Source: Pandoraea captiosa (GTDB lineage Bacteria > Pseudomonadota > Gammaproteobacteria > Burkholderiales > Burkholderiaceae). Taken from it: a stretch of DNA of 64,000 nt. This document shows, piece after piece, positions 28,501-40,980 of this stretch (the stretch's first letter is position 1; the number at the start of each line of letters is the position of its first letter). The position numbers and the translations under genes were made by a program. The notes under the pieces are model-generated. The model did no database searches, had not been told where the DNA came from, and saw only the letters and a program-made list of their open reading frames with translations. The stretch spans positions 558,001-622,000 of the forward strand of contig NZ_CABPSQ010000002.1 in the NCBI RefSeq assembly GCF_902459775.1, written 5' to 3'.

Positions 28501-29168
28501 CGGGCGGCTCCGGTGAGGACATTCGATGCCAGTGCGATCGCCGTCATGCAGGGCTCGACGACGGGCACGCCGATCGCATGTTCGATGCGGGCGCGCAGTG
28601 CGGCCATGCCTGCGCAGCCGAGCACCACGACATCGGCGCCATCCTCTTCGATGAGCGCACGCGCGGTCTCGATAATGCGCGGAACGGCGAGGGTGTCGTC
28701 GCCCGATTCCGCCACGCTCAGATCGATGGCGCGCTCGCCGACGATCTTCTGTGCGAATCCATGGGCGCGATAGGCGCGCCAATGCCGGGCGATGCTGCCG
28801 GACGTGATGGCCACCACACCGATGCGCTCACCCAGGGCCGAGGCGGCTCCCAACGCTGCCTGACCGATGCCGATGACCGGCCTACGCGTGATTTCGCGCG
28901 CGGCGGCGAGGCCCGGGTCGCTGTAACATGCGAGGACGAAAGCGTCTGCGGCGTCGGTGCCCTGCAAGTTGCGCTCGATGGCGTTGACGACCAGAACGGC
29001 GGCGCGCTCGGCGTCGCGCTGCGTGGCGATGCCCGCGGGGGCCTCCGTCAGCGTTTCGTACGTGAGGCGCACGGGGCTGTCGCGGAACTGGGCACTCGCT
29101 GTCGACGCAATGCTTTGCGTCACGCTGACAAGGGAGTTGGGGTTGAGGACAAGCAGGGTAGGTGGCAT
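28497..29168 (-). CDS. Hydantoin racemase-like protein (Asp/Glu racemase superfamily)
   Basis: A 223-residue protein with the hydantoin racemase layout: LLVLNPNSLVSVTQSI at the start, C81 in LACYSDPGL and C185 in VLGCAGMAAL as the two-cysteine catalytic pair. The family epimerises 5-substituted hydantoins; allantoin racemases are close relatives. It is the first gene of the cluster, and its stop overlaps the next racemase start by 4 nt. Confidence 0.87.
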   Translation of the reverse strand: MPPTLLVLNPNSLVSVTQSIASTASAQFRDSPVRLTYETLTEAPAGIATQRDAERAAVLVVNAIERNLQGTDAADAFVLACYSDPGLAAAREITRRPVIGIGQAALGAASALGERIGVVAITSGSIARHWRAYRAHGFAQKIVGERAIDLSVAESGDDTLAVPRIIETARALIEEDGADVVVLGCAGMAALRARIEHAIGVPVVEPCMTAIALASNVLTGAAR

Positions 29169-29228
29169 GCGGGGAACCCGTTACACGGCAAATGTGACGG
29201 ATTCACGATAACAACCGCATCGACGAGG

Positions 29229-29253
29229 GGTCCAATAGAACGATTTTCGGACC
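29229..29253. promoter_or_regulatory. Dyad in the LysR/hydantoin-cluster divergent region
   Basis: GGTCC and GGACC face each other across 15 bp, 61 bp upstream of the racemase start and 123 bp upstream of the LysR ATG. Position and size would suit a LysR-type site, but the arms are short and the inner sequence is not symmetrical. Confidence 0.3.
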
Positions 29254-29375
29254 TTATAGCCTCAATGCATGGGTTCGCACCACGAGGGTGCCTGAGGTAA
29301 GCTTTTGCACCATCGAGACCCCTTCAGACAGGTGCACACGTGGTATCCGCCGCCCCCATACAGCGCCCGCTCGCC

Positions 29376-30290
29376 ATGAGCCTGCGGCAGATCGAGACCT
29401 TTCGCGCCGTCATGATGACCGGCTCGATCACCGAGGCGGCGAAGATGCTCTTCATTACACAACCTTCGGCCAGTCGCATTCTGGCGGCGGCGGAGAGTCG
29501 CCTCGGCTTCGCGCTGTTCGAGCGCTCCAAGGGGCGACTATTCCCGACGCCCGAAGCCCGACGCATCTATAGCGAAGTGGAGACGGCGTATGCCGGCGTG
29601 TTGCGTGTCGACGATCTGGTGCGCGCGATCATCGAGGGCAAGAGCGGGAAGCTGAACATCGTATGCAGCCCGAGCCTCGGCGCGGAACTGGTGCCGCGAG
29701 CGATTGCGCTGTTCAACCAGCGATATCCGGACTTGCCGATTCACTTCGAGCCGCTCACGCACAACAATCTGATTCCTCGCGTGCTGCTGGGCAAGGACTA
29801 CCTGGGGATATCGATGTTCGCGGTGAACTCGAACAACCTGAAGATGGAGGCGTTGGTGGATGGGCCGATGATGTGCATCAGTCCGCCGGGCTGGCTCGCG
29901 CCGGGGGGCATCGTGAAGGTGGACGACCTGACGTCGCATCCGTGGATCGACTACGGGCACGACACGCCGCTGGGGGCGATCGTCGGGGACATCTTCGGCA
30001 GGCATCGCCGGCCGTCGCCCATCGTGGAGGTGCGCTCGGCGATCAGCGCGCGGGTGCTGGTCAAGGAGCGCGTCGGGGTGGCGATCGTCGATCCGTTTTG
30101 CATCGATGCATCGACCTTTCAGCGGATCGACGTTCACGAAATCCGCCCGGCGAGAAAGCTGCGCGTGCACGCCGTCTACTCGCAGGCGGAGCCGCTATCG
30201 CACGCCGGACGCGCCTTCATCCGGATGCTTCAGTCGATCCTCGACGATCATCTTCGTGCGGTGGACGGATTGCGCCGATCAGCGGGATAG
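29376..30290 (+). CDS. LysR-family transcriptional regulator
   Basis: A 304-residue LysR regulator: N-terminal winged helix (MSLRQIETFRAVMMTGSITEAAKMLFITQPSASRIL) followed by a substrate-binding domain (VCSPSLGAELVPRAIALFNQRYPDLPIHF). ATG at 29376 begins the domain; a GTG at 29340 in frame is possible, and no clear ribosome binding site decides. It is divergent from the hydantoin-type operon and presumably controls it. Its 3' end overlaps the convergent SDR gene by 12 nt. The ligand is unknown. Confidence 0.9.
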   Translation: MSLRQIETFRAVMMTGSITEAAKMLFITQPSASRILAAAESRLGFALFERSKGRLFPTPEARRIYSEVETAYAGVLRVDDLVRAIIEGKSGKLNIVCSPSLGAELVPRAIALFNQRYPDLPIHFEPLTHNNLIPRVLLGKDYLGISMFAVNSNNLKMEALVDGPMMCISPPGWLAPGGIVKVDDLTSHPWIDYGHDTPLGAIVGDIFGRHRRPSPIVEVRSAISARVLVKERVGVAIVDPFCIDASTFQRIDVHEIRPARKLRVHAVYSQAEPLSHAGRAFIRMLQSILDDHLRAVDGLRRSAG

Positions 30291-31157
30291 GTTGTCGTCG
30301 CCCGGCCTGGTGGTGTCGTCTTTCGCCGTCGAGGCGGCATTATGGGCGTTATGGGCTTGCTCTTGGGCTTGCTTCTGCGCCATCGTCGGTTTGCGCGGTG
30401 CGCGGGCGAAGAGCGCGTCGTACAGCCACCGGGGAAGGCGTCGCATGAGGCACGCCACGACGCCCATCTGCCACGGCAGCACGGCAAAACGTTTGCCCCG
30501 CGCGATCGCCGCCGCCGCTTTGCGGGCAAACTTGTCCGCGTCCATGAGGAACGGCATGGGAAACGGATTGCCGTCGGTCATCGGGGTGCGGATGTAACCG
30601 GGAGCAATCGTCACAACGCGTACCTTGTCCGCACGCAGTTCGACGCGCAGGCTCTCCAGATAAGTCATGGCCGCCGCCTTGGACGCGCTGTACGCGCCAT
30701 GTCCCGGCAAGCCGCGCACACCTGCCACGCTGCCGATCCCCACGAGCGTGCCGCGCTTGCGCTCGCGCATGGGGCCGACGAACGGGCTGAAGGTGGCGAC
30801 CATCGCCATCCAGTTCGTATCCATGACGGACGCGAAATGCGGCAGATCCGCAGCGTCTTCCGTATTCACGCCGTGACTGATGCCGGCGTTGGCGATCACG
30901 ATGTCGGGCACGCCATGGCGCGACATGAAGTCGCCGGCGGCGGCGCGAAGCGCCAGCGTGTCGCGCACGTCGAGCGCATAACAATGCACCGCATGCGGGT
31001 GGGGGAGCGTGGCTGCCAGATCGGTGAGCTTGTCGCCGCGACGACCAACGAGGCCGAGAATGGCGCCCTGCGCCGCGTAGTGGCGAGCAAGTGCCTGTCC
31101 CAACCCGCTGGATGCGCCGGTGATGAAGACCTTCGGTGATGTCGTGTGTGTAGCCAT
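30279..31157 (-). CDS. Short-chain dehydrogenase/reductase
   Basis: A 292-residue SDR: cofactor loop TGASSGLGQALA, NAGISHG, catalytic Y-K in HGAYSASKAAAMTYLES, and an APGYIRTPMT segment. The last 30 residues are a low-complexity polar tail (AQKQAQEQAHNAHNAA) encoded by short 9-12 bp repeats. It follows dsbA on the same strand, with the dsbA terminator in its leader, so it is probably expressed mainly from its own signals. The substrate is unknown. Confidence 0.88.
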   Translation of the reverse strand: MATHTTSPKVFITGASSGLGQALARHYAAQGAILGLVGRRGDKLTDLAATLPHPHAVHCYALDVRDTLALRAAAGDFMSRHGVPDIVIANAGISHGVNTEDAADLPHFASVMDTNWMAMVATFSPFVGPMRERKRGTLVGIGSVAGVRGLPGHGAYSASKAAAMTYLESLRVELRADKVRVVTIAPGYIRTPMTDGNPFPMPFLMDADKFARKAAAAIARGKRFAVLPWQMGVVACLMRRLPRWLYDALFARAPRKPTMAQKQAQEQAHNAHNAASTAKDDTTRPGDDNLSR

Positions 31158-31165
31158 GTAACGCA

Positions 31166-31189
31166 AAAGCCCGGCCGGGGCCGGGCTTT
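31166..31189 (-). terminator. Intrinsic terminator after dsbA
   Basis: An 8-bp all-GC stem (GCCCGGCC/GGCCGGGC), extended by AAA/TTT pairs, with a GG loop. Read on the minus strand it ends in a T-run (the As at 31165-31168). It starts 15 bp after the dsbA stop. Confidence 0.8.
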
Positions 31190-31203
31190 GTGAGCGGCGA
31201 AGC

Positions 31204-31884
31204 TTACATCTTCTTCGCGCGGATCTGGTTGATGATCGAGTCGGCCGTCTTGAGCGCCGCATCGAATGTCTGCTGCTCGGTCGTGGCCGGCTTGCCCTGC
31301 TTTTGCAGCGCGTCGCCCGACGTGGCCGGCGAGACGAGGTACTTGCCGTTGATCGCGATCGTCGGTACGCCGTCGATCTTGTAGTCCTGCCACGTCTTGT
31401 TTGCGACCTTCACACCGTTGTCGACGCCGAAGCTCTTGTACGCGTCGAGGTACTTTTGCTTGTCGACGCCCAGCGTCGCCAGGAAATCGGCTTGCTGATC
31501 GGCCGTCAGCAGGTAGTTGTGCTTGACGTGGATTTCATTGAAAACCTTCGGCGTGAGTTCGGCTTCCTTGCCCAGCGCCGCGAGCGCCAGGAACATGCGC
31601 GTATGCGGCTCGAACCGGCTCTGGAAGGCGACCGGCACGCGCTTGAACACGACATCCTTGCCCTGGGCCTTGACCCACTTCTCCAGCGTCGGCTCGAGCG
31701 CATTGCAATGCGGGCAGCCGTACCAGAAGAATTCGGTCACTTCGATCTTGCCCGCACCGGCGGTCAACGGCTGCTGCGAAATCGTCAGATAGTCGGTTCC
31801 CGCGACCGGTGCTTCAGGCGAGGCCGAAGCGGCGCCAGAGAGGAAACCGAAAGAAATCAGTAAGGCACCAAGAAGTTTTTTCAT
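31204..31884 (-). CDS. dsbA: Thiol:disulfide interchange protein DsbA
   Basis: A 226-residue periplasmic oxidase that forms disulfides in exported proteins. Residues 1-22 are a signal peptide (KKLLGALLISFGFLSGAASA). The active site is C57-P-H-C60 in FFWYGCPHCNALEP, and the cis-proline loop is GVPTIAINGKY. ATG at 31884 begins the signal peptide; the longer frame upstream is not needed. It follows the SPOR gene, the usual order in this family of bacteria. Confidence 0.96.
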   Translation of the reverse strand: MKKLLGALLISFGFLSGAASASPEAPVAGTDYLTISQQPLTAGAGKIEVTEFFWYGCPHCNALEPTLEKWVKAQGKDVVFKRVPVAFQSRFEPHTRMFLALAALGKEAELTPKVFNEIHVKHNYLLTADQQADFLATLGVDKQKYLDAYKSFGVDNGVKVANKTWQDYKIDGVPTIAINGKYLVSPATSGDALQKQGKPATTEQQTFDAALKTADSIINQIRAKKM

Positions 31885-32047
31885 GATCGTTGTATAGGAG
31901 TGAGGCAAACACGCCGGTCCGCAAGGAGCGAGTGGCAGCGTGTGAGCGAAACCATATCCCGGATTCAGGCAAATGAGCCAGTGCGTATGACCGGCGAGGC
32001 GCTGCCGGGTTCAACGCCCGCAGGCCCTGTCACCGCCTTCAGCCCGT

Positions 32048-32074
32048 TTTCGCTGCTTTCGCTGCTTTCGCCGC
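32048..32074. repeat. 9-bp tandem repeat TTTCGCTGC, three copies
   Basis: Two exact copies and one with a single change lie in the gap between the SPOR gene terminator and dsbA, outside any gene. Confidence 0.75.
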
Positions 32075-32145
32075 CTTCGCAGACTACGCACGGGCTAATG
32101 ATGCGGGCTTTTGCCGATCCTTGCCGAACGGGATGCCGCTGGAAC

Positions 32146-32178
32146 AAAAGGCGCTGCCCCTTTCGGTGCAGCGCCTTT
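32146..32178 (-). terminator. Intrinsic terminator after the SPOR-domain gene
   Basis: An 11-bp stem (AAAGGCGCTGC/GCAGCGCCTTT) with a 10-base loop; on the minus strand it runs into TTTT. It lies 5 bp past the stop codon of the SPOR gene. Confidence 0.85.
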
Positions 32179-32183
32179 CTCGT

Positions 32184-32858
32184 TCATTGCTTCGTGAAAC
32201 GGATGACCGCCGTGTCGTAACCGCCATCCTGCAAGCGCTGACGCACGTGATTCATCTCGTCGAGCTTGCCGTACGGGCCCAGACGCACGCGGAAGAGCGT
32301 CAGGCCGTTGGCATCGCGCTGCGTGATCTTCGCCTCGAAGCCCGAGAGGGCCAGCTTGGCACGCAGTTGTTCTGCGTCGCTTTGCGACTTGAACGCGCCC
32401 ACTTGCAGGTAGTAACCCGTGCTGGCGTTATCCGTGGCGCTGGCCGGCGGCGTGGTCGGCGGGGCGACCGGCACCGTCGACTTGCCGTTCAGAATGTCGG
32501 CCGGCGACGGCTTCTGCGCGGGTTGTGCCGGTGCCGTGGGGGCGGAAGCCACCGGCGGCGTGACCGGCGTTCCGGGCACGAGCGGCGACGACTCGACGGC
32601 CGACGCGGTGTCCGGTGTGGCAGGCGCCGCCGCCCCCGGCAGCGGCGTACGCGGCTGGAGCGACTTGTTCGGATCGGGCGCTTGCGCCGCCGGCGAATTT
32701 TCGGCAGGGCGCGGCGGCGTCTTTTCGACGAACGGGGTCGGTGTCTTCGTGATGTAGAGCGCAACGACGACGGCAACGGCCAGCCCAACGATCAGGCCGA
32801 GCACGATGCCCAGAAAAGTACCGCCCCGCTGGCGGGGTGGTCGACGTGTGTTTGCCAT
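32184..32858 (-). CDS. SPOR-domain membrane protein, FtsN-like architecture
   Basis: A 224-residue protein. A basic N-terminus is followed by one membrane helix (about 15-37: FLGIVLGLIVGLAVAVVVAL), a proline/alanine-rich periplasmic linker (about 40-140), and a C-terminal SPOR domain (STGYYLQVGAFKSQSDAEQLRAKL to the end). SPOR domains bind denuded peptidoglycan at division sites. The layout is that of FtsN, and the argS-SPOR-dsbA order is typical, but identity with FtsN is not shown. Confidence 0.9.
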   Translation of the reverse strand: MANTRRPPRQRGGTFLGIVLGLIVGLAVAVVVALYITKTPTPFVEKTPPRPAENSPAAQAPDPNKSLQPRTPLPGAAAPATPDTASAVESSPLVPGTPVTPPVASAPTAPAQPAQKPSPADILNGKSTVPVAPPTTPPASATDNASTGYYLQVGAFKSQSDAEQLRAKLALSGFEAKITQRDANGLTLFRVRLGPYGKLDEMNHVRQRLQDGGYDTAVIRFTKQ

Positions 32859-32918
32859 CGAGTCGATTCCGTCCTTACAGAGTTCCGATGCGGCTTGCCG
32901 TTCGGAGTGGTGGATAAC

Positions 32919-34682
32919 TTACATCTTGGCCGGGGCCGACACGCCCAGCACGGCAAGCCCGTTGCGCAGCACCTGACGCGTGGCCGCAAGCAATGCCAGA
33001 CGCGCATGCTTCACGGTCTCGTCGTCGACCAGCACGCGATCCGAGTTGTAGAAGGAGTGGAACGCGCCTGCCAGATCCCGCAGATAGAAGGCCACGGCGT
33101 GCGGCGCAAGTTCCTCGGCGGCACGCGTGAGCATGTCCGGGTACTCGGCGAGCAGTTGCAGCAGCGCGAGGGCGCGTTCGCTGTCGAGCGGGGCGAGATC
33201 GGCGTTCGCCAGTGCGGCTTCGTCGCCGCCCCACTGCGTGAGGATCGAACAGATACGCGCGTGAGCGTACTGCACGTAGTACACCGGGTTCTCGTCGTTC
33301 TGCTTGAGCGCGAGGTCCACGTCGAACACGAATTCGGTATCGGCCTTGCGCGAAATTAGGAAGAAACGCACGGCGTCGCGGCCACGACGCAGGGCGTCTT
33401 CACGCTCGGCGGGGTCCGTGACAGGCGTTTCCGCCGTAATGCCGCCCGACCATTCGATCAGATCGCGCACGGTCACGTAGCTGCCCGCGCGCTTGGAGAT
33501 CTTCACCTCTTCGCCGTTGCGCATGACGGTGACCATCTTGTGCAGCACGTAATCGGGGTAGCCCTTCGGAATGCCGATGCCGAGCGCTTGCAGGCCGGCG
33601 CGCACGCGGGCGATGGTGCCGTGGTGGTCCGAGCCCTGCACGTTGATGACCTGATGGAAGCCACGGTCCCATTTGCGCGTGTGATAGGCAACGTCCGGCA
33701 CGAAGTAGGTATACGTGCCGTCGGACTTGCGCATCACGCGGTCCTTGTCGTCGCCGTAATCGGTGGTGCGCAGCCACAGCGCGCCTTCCTGTTCGTACGT
33801 CACGCCGGCGTCGATGAGCGCCTGCACCGTACGCTCGACGCTGCCGTCGGCATACAGAGACGATTCGAGGTAGTACTGGTCGAAGATGACGCCGAACGTT
33901 TGCAGATCGATGTCCTGCTCGCGACGCAGATACGCCACCGCGAAGGCGCGGATCGAGTCGATGTCCTCGATGTCGCCGCTGCCCGTGACGGGCGCGCCGT
34001 CGGACGCCTGCACGGTCTTGCCGGCGAGGAAGTCCTGTGCGATGTCACCGATGTAGTCGCCGTTGTAGGCCGACTCGGGCCACTGGGCGTCACCCGGCTT
34101 GAAGCCGCGCGCGCGGGCCTGCACCGACGTGGCGAGCGTCTGGATCTGGACGCCGGCGTCGTTGTAGTAGAACTCGCGGTGGACCGGGCGCCCCTGCGTG
34201 CCGAGCAGCGCCGAGATCGTGTCGCCGAGGGCGGCCTGACGGCCATGACCGACGTGCAGCGGGCCGGTCGGGTTGGCCGAGACGAACTCGACCAGTACCG
34301 GTGCGGCGTCGTTGCTGGCGGCGCGCCGGCCGAAAGCGGCGCCTTCGGTCAGGATCGCGCGGGCTACCGACTGCTTGGCGGCATTGGCCAGACGCAGGTT
34401 GATGAAGCCGGGACCGGCGATTTCCACGGCGTCGACGAGCCCCTTGGCGCGGGCGTCGGCGAGGATCGCGTCGGCGATCTTCTGGGCCAGCTCGCGCGGG
34501 TTGGCGCGCAACGGCTTGGCGAGCTGCATTGCCACGTTACAGGCCAGATCGCCGTGTGCGGCGACTTTCGGGCGTTCGAGCAGGATGACGGGCGCGGCGG
34601 GCGCGGTGCCGTCCGCGGGCATCAAACCGGCGACGACGTCGCCGATCAGCGCGACGAGAGCATTCTTTTGTGCGGGTAGCAT
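32919..34682 (-). CDS. argS: Arginyl-tRNA synthetase
   Basis: A 587-residue class I synthetase that charges tRNA-Arg. The N-terminal Add-1 domain precedes the HIGH motif as HVGH at 143-146 ([14 protein letters not shown]). A KMSKS-like segment appears as VKISKRAG, and the anticodon-binding domain ends with [22 protein letters not shown]. Length is normal. It is 60 bp upstream of the SPOR gene on the same strand. Confidence 0.98.
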   Translation of the reverse strand: MLPAQKNALVALIGDVVAGLMPADGTAPAAPVILLERPKVAAHGDLACNVAMQLAKPLRANPRELAQKIADAILADARAKGLVDAVEIAGPGFINLRLANAAKQSVARAILTEGAAFGRRAASNDAAPVLVEFVSANPTGPLHVGHGRQAALGDTISALLGTQGRPVHREFYYNDAGVQIQTLATSVQARARGFKPGDAQWPESAYNGDYIGDIAQDFLAGKTVQASDGAPVTGSGDIEDIDSIRAFAVAYLRREQDIDLQTFGVIFDQYYLESSLYADGSVERTVQALIDAGVTYEQEGALWLRTTDYGDDKDRVMRKSDGTYTYFVPDVAYHTRKWDRGFHQVINVQGSDHHGTIARVRAGLQALGIGIPKGYPDYVLHKMVTVMRNGEEVKISKRAGSYVTVRDLIEWSGGITAETPVTDPAEREDALRRGRDAVRFFLISRKADTEFVFDVDLALKQNDENPVYYVQYAHARICSILTQWGGDEAALANADLAPLDSERALALLQLLAEYPDMLTRAAEELAPHAVAFYLRDLAGAFHSFYNSDRVLVDDETVKHARLALLAATRQVLRNGLAVLGVSAPAKM

Positions 34683-34835
34683 TGGCGGGTGTTTCGGGTG
34701 CGTCCGGACACGTCCGGACAGGCAATTGAATCGTCAGCACCGGATTTTAACAGGTGTATGATGAAGTCACGGTACCCCTCCCTGGGTAACATCGGCAGGG
34801 ACGGTGGTGGTGATAACTCGAATAGGGAGCCAACC

Positions 34836-35159
34836 ATGCTGGTAACGTTCAAGGCGCATGCGTCGCCAACGATCAACATGCTCGAAAATCTCGCGCAGTT
34901 GCTGCTCGGGATCGTGGGCAAGACGCTCGGCGAGCGCGGTGCGATCGGATCGGACGAAACAGGGGACGCCATCGCCAAGCTCGAAGCGGCGATTGCCGAA
35001 GACAAGGCGGCGGCAGACAGAGAAAGCGAGGGGAAGAAGTCCGACGAGCGCGACGAGGACAATCGCCTGCGTTTGTCGCAGCGTGCTTATCCGCTGCTGA
35101 ACATGCTCAAGGAAGCCCACGCCGAGGGTGGCGCGGTGATGTGGGAAGTCAGTCGCTAA
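34836..35159 (+). CDS. DUF1840 protein
   Basis: A 107-residue protein starting MLVTFKAHASPTINMLENLAQLLL, the conserved start of the DUF1840 family of betaproteobacteria, and ending with LSQRAYPLLNMLKEAHAEGGAVMWEV. The middle (about 40-75) is charged and alanine-rich. GGGAG before ATG 34836 decides the start against a longer open frame. Function unknown. It is divergent from argS. Confidence 0.88.
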   Translation: MLVTFKAHASPTINMLENLAQLLLGIVGKTLGERGAIGSDETGDAIAKLEAAIAEDKAAADRESEGKKSDERDEDNRLRLSQRAYPLLNMLKEAHAEGGAVMWEVSR

Positions 35160-35213
35160 GCGCACGTACATCCGCACCCACGCCCGCACCTACGCCGAAC
35201 ACAGGTTCAAACG

Positions 35214-35249
35214 AAAAAAGCAGGCCGCAAATGCGAGCCTGCTTTTTTT
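35214..35249. terminator. Bidirectional intrinsic terminator
   Basis: A 12-bp stem (AAAAAAGCAGGC with GCCTGCTTTTTT) and an 11-base loop, flanked by A and T runs, lie between the convergent DUF1840 gene and the small secreted protein gene. Confidence 0.92.
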
Positions 35250-35399
35250 GTGTCCGTCAAAACCGGAGGGGGTGGCATCGAGCAACCGGGGCCGCCCCCG
35301 GGCGAGGGGATCGGGCTCGGCAGTGAAGCGTGAGCAGCGGCATGAGCAGCGGCGGCGCCGGTTCCCGTGCGGGCGCGACGCGCCCGATGCCATTGGAGG

Positions 35400-35726
35400 T
35401 TACTGCGCCTTGCCCGGGGCGTTATCTGGCGCGTTGGTGGCGCCATTGCCCGTATTGCCGTTGTTCGGCGTCTTCTTGGTGCTGTGACGCGGCTTCTGGG
35501 CCTTGGCGTTCGGCTGCGGATCCGACGGGGTCATGGTTTGTGCGCCCGGCGTCGGGGCCGACTGACGTGCGTCCGGCGACGCCTGGCTGGGCATGGGGGT
35601 GGTCGGATCCGTCGTCGTGCCGCCGCCGGGGCCGGCCGCGCCGCCACCAGCCGAACCTTGTGCAAAACTCAGTGCCGAGGCACCGGCGAGGGTCAGGGCG
35701 GCAACCGAAATGATCAGCTTCTTCAT
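35400..35726 (-). CDS. Small secreted low-complexity protein
   Basis: A 108-residue protein of unknown function. MKKLIISVAALTLAGASALSFAQG is a clear signal peptide with an ALSFA-Q cleavage site. The mature part is rich in G, P, T, N and A with no cysteine, for example GNTGNGATNAPDN near the end, and is likely disordered in the periplasm. AAGGAGTCC precedes the ATG, which supports real translation. Confidence 0.75.
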   Translation of the reverse strand: MKKLIISVAALTLAGASALSFAQGSAGGGAAGPGGGTTTDPTTPMPSQASPDARQSAPTPGAQTMTPSDPQPNAKAQKPRHSTKKTPNNGNTGNGATNAPDNAPGKAQ

Positions 35727-36007
35727 CAGATGGACTCCTTTGCTTTGCGCTGCACATTGCAGGAAACGTCTTTCGTGCAGGCATCACTTGCGTTAGTGAG
35801 ATTCCAGTCTAAGAAGCCGCGCCGCGCGGTGCTGTAAGGGTTTGTAATCGAATGTAATTCGGCTTTTTCGCGGGAAATTTCTCGCATCTGCCGAAGTTCT
35901 GGACCCTTGCCGATCCGTCGGCATCGGCGTGAGAAGTCAAGGCGCGTGCAGGTCGAAAGCAGGTCGGAAGCCGGTCGAAAGCAGGCGCCATCCGACGTCA
36001 AGATCGG

Positions 36008-36727
36008 TTAGTCGTCCGAACGACTTGACCAGAACACCTGATTGACGCCGGGCAGCGTTTCGAGATGATCGGTCAGTGCGTCGAGTTCACCGGCCTTCAC
36101 CGCAGTGGGCAGCAGCAGCGCTTCGATCTCGACTTCCGCTTCGCCGAAGGGATGAATGTCGAGCGCGCGCACCGGATAGTTGGACGCTTCGAGCCAGGCT
36201 TCCACCTTGTCGAGCACTTCACGTTGCGTCGTGCGTGCGCAGATGACGGACAGCGCATACGTGGCTTCGGAAGTCGCCTCGTTGATTGGCGCGCGGTTGA
36301 TGCGGTTGACGACCGGACGCAGCAGCGTGTTGGCGGCGAGCACGAACAGCGCCACGACGATCGCCTCGACGATCAGACTGGCCCCGGCCGCTGCGCCCAC
36401 GGCCGCCGACCCCCATAGCGTGGCGGCGGTATTGAGACCGCGCACCGAGGCGCCGTCCTTCATGATCGCGCCCGCGCCGAGGAAACCCACCCCCGACACC
36501 ACATACGCGATCACGCGGGTATCCCCGGGCATCAGCCGCATCGACAGGTCGACGAACGCCGCGGCGCCCACCGCCACGAGCACGTTGGTACGCAAGCCGG
36601 CCGTACGTTGGCGGACCTGCCGCTCCACGCCGATGATCGTGCCCAGAATGAAGGCGACGGCCAGCGAAATGAGCGTATTGAGCAGCGGCAGGAGATGGAA
36701 GTTCTGGAGGCTGTGCAGTGCTTGCAT
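36008..36727 (-). CDS. MgtC/SapB-family membrane protein
   Basis: A 239-residue protein with several N-terminal membrane helices and the family signatures GTIIGVERQVRQRTAGLRTNVLVAVGAAAFVDLS and GVGFLGAGAIMKDGASVRGLNTAATLW. The C-terminal about 80 residues are a soluble ACT-like domain. MgtC proteins support growth at low Mg and intracellular survival by acting on ATP synthase or ion balance; that role is family knowledge. It lies alone between metH and the small secreted protein. Confidence 0.92.
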   Translation of the reverse strand: MQALHSLQNFHLLPLLNTLISLAVAFILGTIIGVERQVRQRTAGLRTNVLVAVGAAAFVDLSMRLMPGDTRVIAYVVSGVGFLGAGAIMKDGASVRGLNTAATLWGSAAVGAAAGASLIVEAIVVALFVLAANTLLRPVVNRINRAPINEATSEATYALSVICARTTQREVLDKVEAWLEASNYPVRALDIHPFGEAEVEIEALLLPTAVKAGELDALTDHLETLPGVNQVFWSSRSDD

Positions 36728-36870
36728 GGGACGTCCCGACGTAATCCGGCAATGTTGCGCCGCCGCATTATGGCACCGGGACGTGTCCGACGGAAGACGC
36801 ACCGCCGGTCATGCGCCGCAATGCATGTCCAGCGCATGCCCCGGCGCACGTATACCGTGACGTGACCGAA

Positions 36871-39612
<2,742 letters not shown>

Positions 39613-39740
39613 GGGGCAATCCGTTGTGTGGTGGCGCACGCGGGTCGCACCTCTCGTGTCGATTGGCTCGACCGGGTCGGTGAGAGCGTCGTTGCGCCGG
39701 GCTTCATGCAATCAGTCTTGTGAGGTTCGGGCGGCGCGGC

Positions 39741-40826
39741 TCAGACGTCTGCGTCTGCGTCGTTGCGATACTGCGACGGCCAGCGGCGCGGCTTCACTTC
39801 CGAGAGTGCCTTGGCGATCTCGGCGATGTGCTCCGGCGTGGTGCCGCAGCAGCCGCCGGCCAGGTTCACCAGTCCTGCCTGGGCGAATTCCCTGAGCAGG
39901 CCAGAGGTCACATCCGGGGTTTCGTCGAAGCCCGTGTCGCTCATCGGGTTGGGCAGGCCGGCGTTCGGGTAGACCGATACGTAGGTATTGCACAGCTTGG
40001 CCAACTCGGCGATATAGGGACGCATCAGCGTGGCGCCGAGCGCACAGTTCAGGCCGAACGTGAGCGGGCGCGCGTGACGCAGCGAATTCCAGAAGGCCTC
40101 GACCGTCTGACCGGACAGAATGCGCCCCGAGGCGTCCGTCACGGTGCCCGAGATCATGATCGGCAGAATCTCGCCGGTGTCCTCGAACAGTTCGTCGATG
40201 GCAAAGAGCGCCGCTTTGGCGTTGAGCGTGTCGAAGATGGTTTCGACGAGGAACAGGTCCACGCCCCCTTCCATGAGCGACTTCGCCTGCGCGTAGTAAG
40301 CGTCGCGCAACTGGTCGAAGTCGACGTTGCGTGCGCCCGGATCGTTCACGTCCGGACTGATGCTCGCGGTCTTGGGGGTCGGGCCGATGGCGCCGGCGGC
40401 GAAACGGGGTTTGTCCGGTGTGCTGAAAGCGGCGCACGCCTCGCGCGCCAGACGCGCCGACGCCCGGTTCATCTCGTCGGCCAGGTCTTCCATGTGGTAG
40501 TCGGCCTGGGCGATCGTCGTCGCCCCGAAGGTGTTCGTCTCGATGATGTCGGCGCCTGCGGCGAGATACTGGCGATGAATCTCGCTGATGACGTCCGGCC
40601 GCGTGAGCGAGAGCAACTCGTTGTTGCCCTTGACGTCGTGCGCGAAGTCGGCGAACCGCTCGCCGCGATACTGGGCTTCGTCCAGCTTGTAGCGCTGAAT
40701 CATCGTCCCCATCGCGCCATCCAGAATCAGGATGCGCTGTTCGAGCAGCGCGGGCAGTGCCTGGCCGCGCGTGTATGGCAGGGCGGTGGGCAGAGCGTTC
40801 GCGGCGGGTGGGGTTGCGGTGGTCAT
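39741..40826 (-). CDS. metH: Methionine synthase, homocysteine-binding part
   Basis: A 361-residue homocysteine S-methyltransferase domain (zinc enzyme). [24 protein letters not shown] is the MetH start, and the zinc cysteines appear in FGLNCALGA and [11 protein letters not shown]. In E. coli this is the N-terminal third of a single MetH; here it ends with a stop and the rest follows as a separate gene. Both parts seem intact, so this is a split enzyme, not a broken one. I see no cobalamin riboswitch in the 154-bp upstream gap. Confidence 0.95.
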   Translation of the reverse strand: MTTATPPAANALPTALPYTRGQALPALLEQRILILDGAMGTMIQRYKLDEAQYRGERFADFAHDVKGNNELLSLTRPDVISEIHRQYLAAGADIIETNTFGATTIAQADYHMEDLADEMNRASARLAREACAAFSTPDKPRFAAGAIGPTPKTASISPDVNDPGARNVDFDQLRDAYYAQAKSLMEGGVDLFLVETIFDTLNAKAALFAIDELFEDTGEILPIMISGTVTDASGRILSGQTVEAFWNSLRHARPLTFGLNCALGATLMRPYIAELAKLCNTYVSVYPNAGLPNPMSDTGFDETPDVTSGLLREFAQAGLVNLAGGCCGTTPEHIAEIAKALSEVKPRRWPSQYRNDADADV

Positions 40827-40980
40827 GACGGACGTCGCCTTGGAGTGGCCGGAAAACCTATAATTGTAATGGTTTTCGCGGTTTGCGCCTGTGCGCCGGC
40901 GCCTGATCGAATGCGCCCCGGCGCGCTTGCCGGGCGGCCTCGCCCAATGATCCCGAAGTTTTGTCGACGAAGCTGAAAAT

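Noticed and set aside
29229-29253. The GGTCC/GGACC dyad as a firm LysR operator
   Set aside because: Arms are only 5 bp and not symmetrical inside, so I list it only as a weak candidate.
40827-40980. A cobalamin riboswitch upstream of metH
   Set aside because: The gap is only 154 bp and I could not find the conserved B12-box type core.
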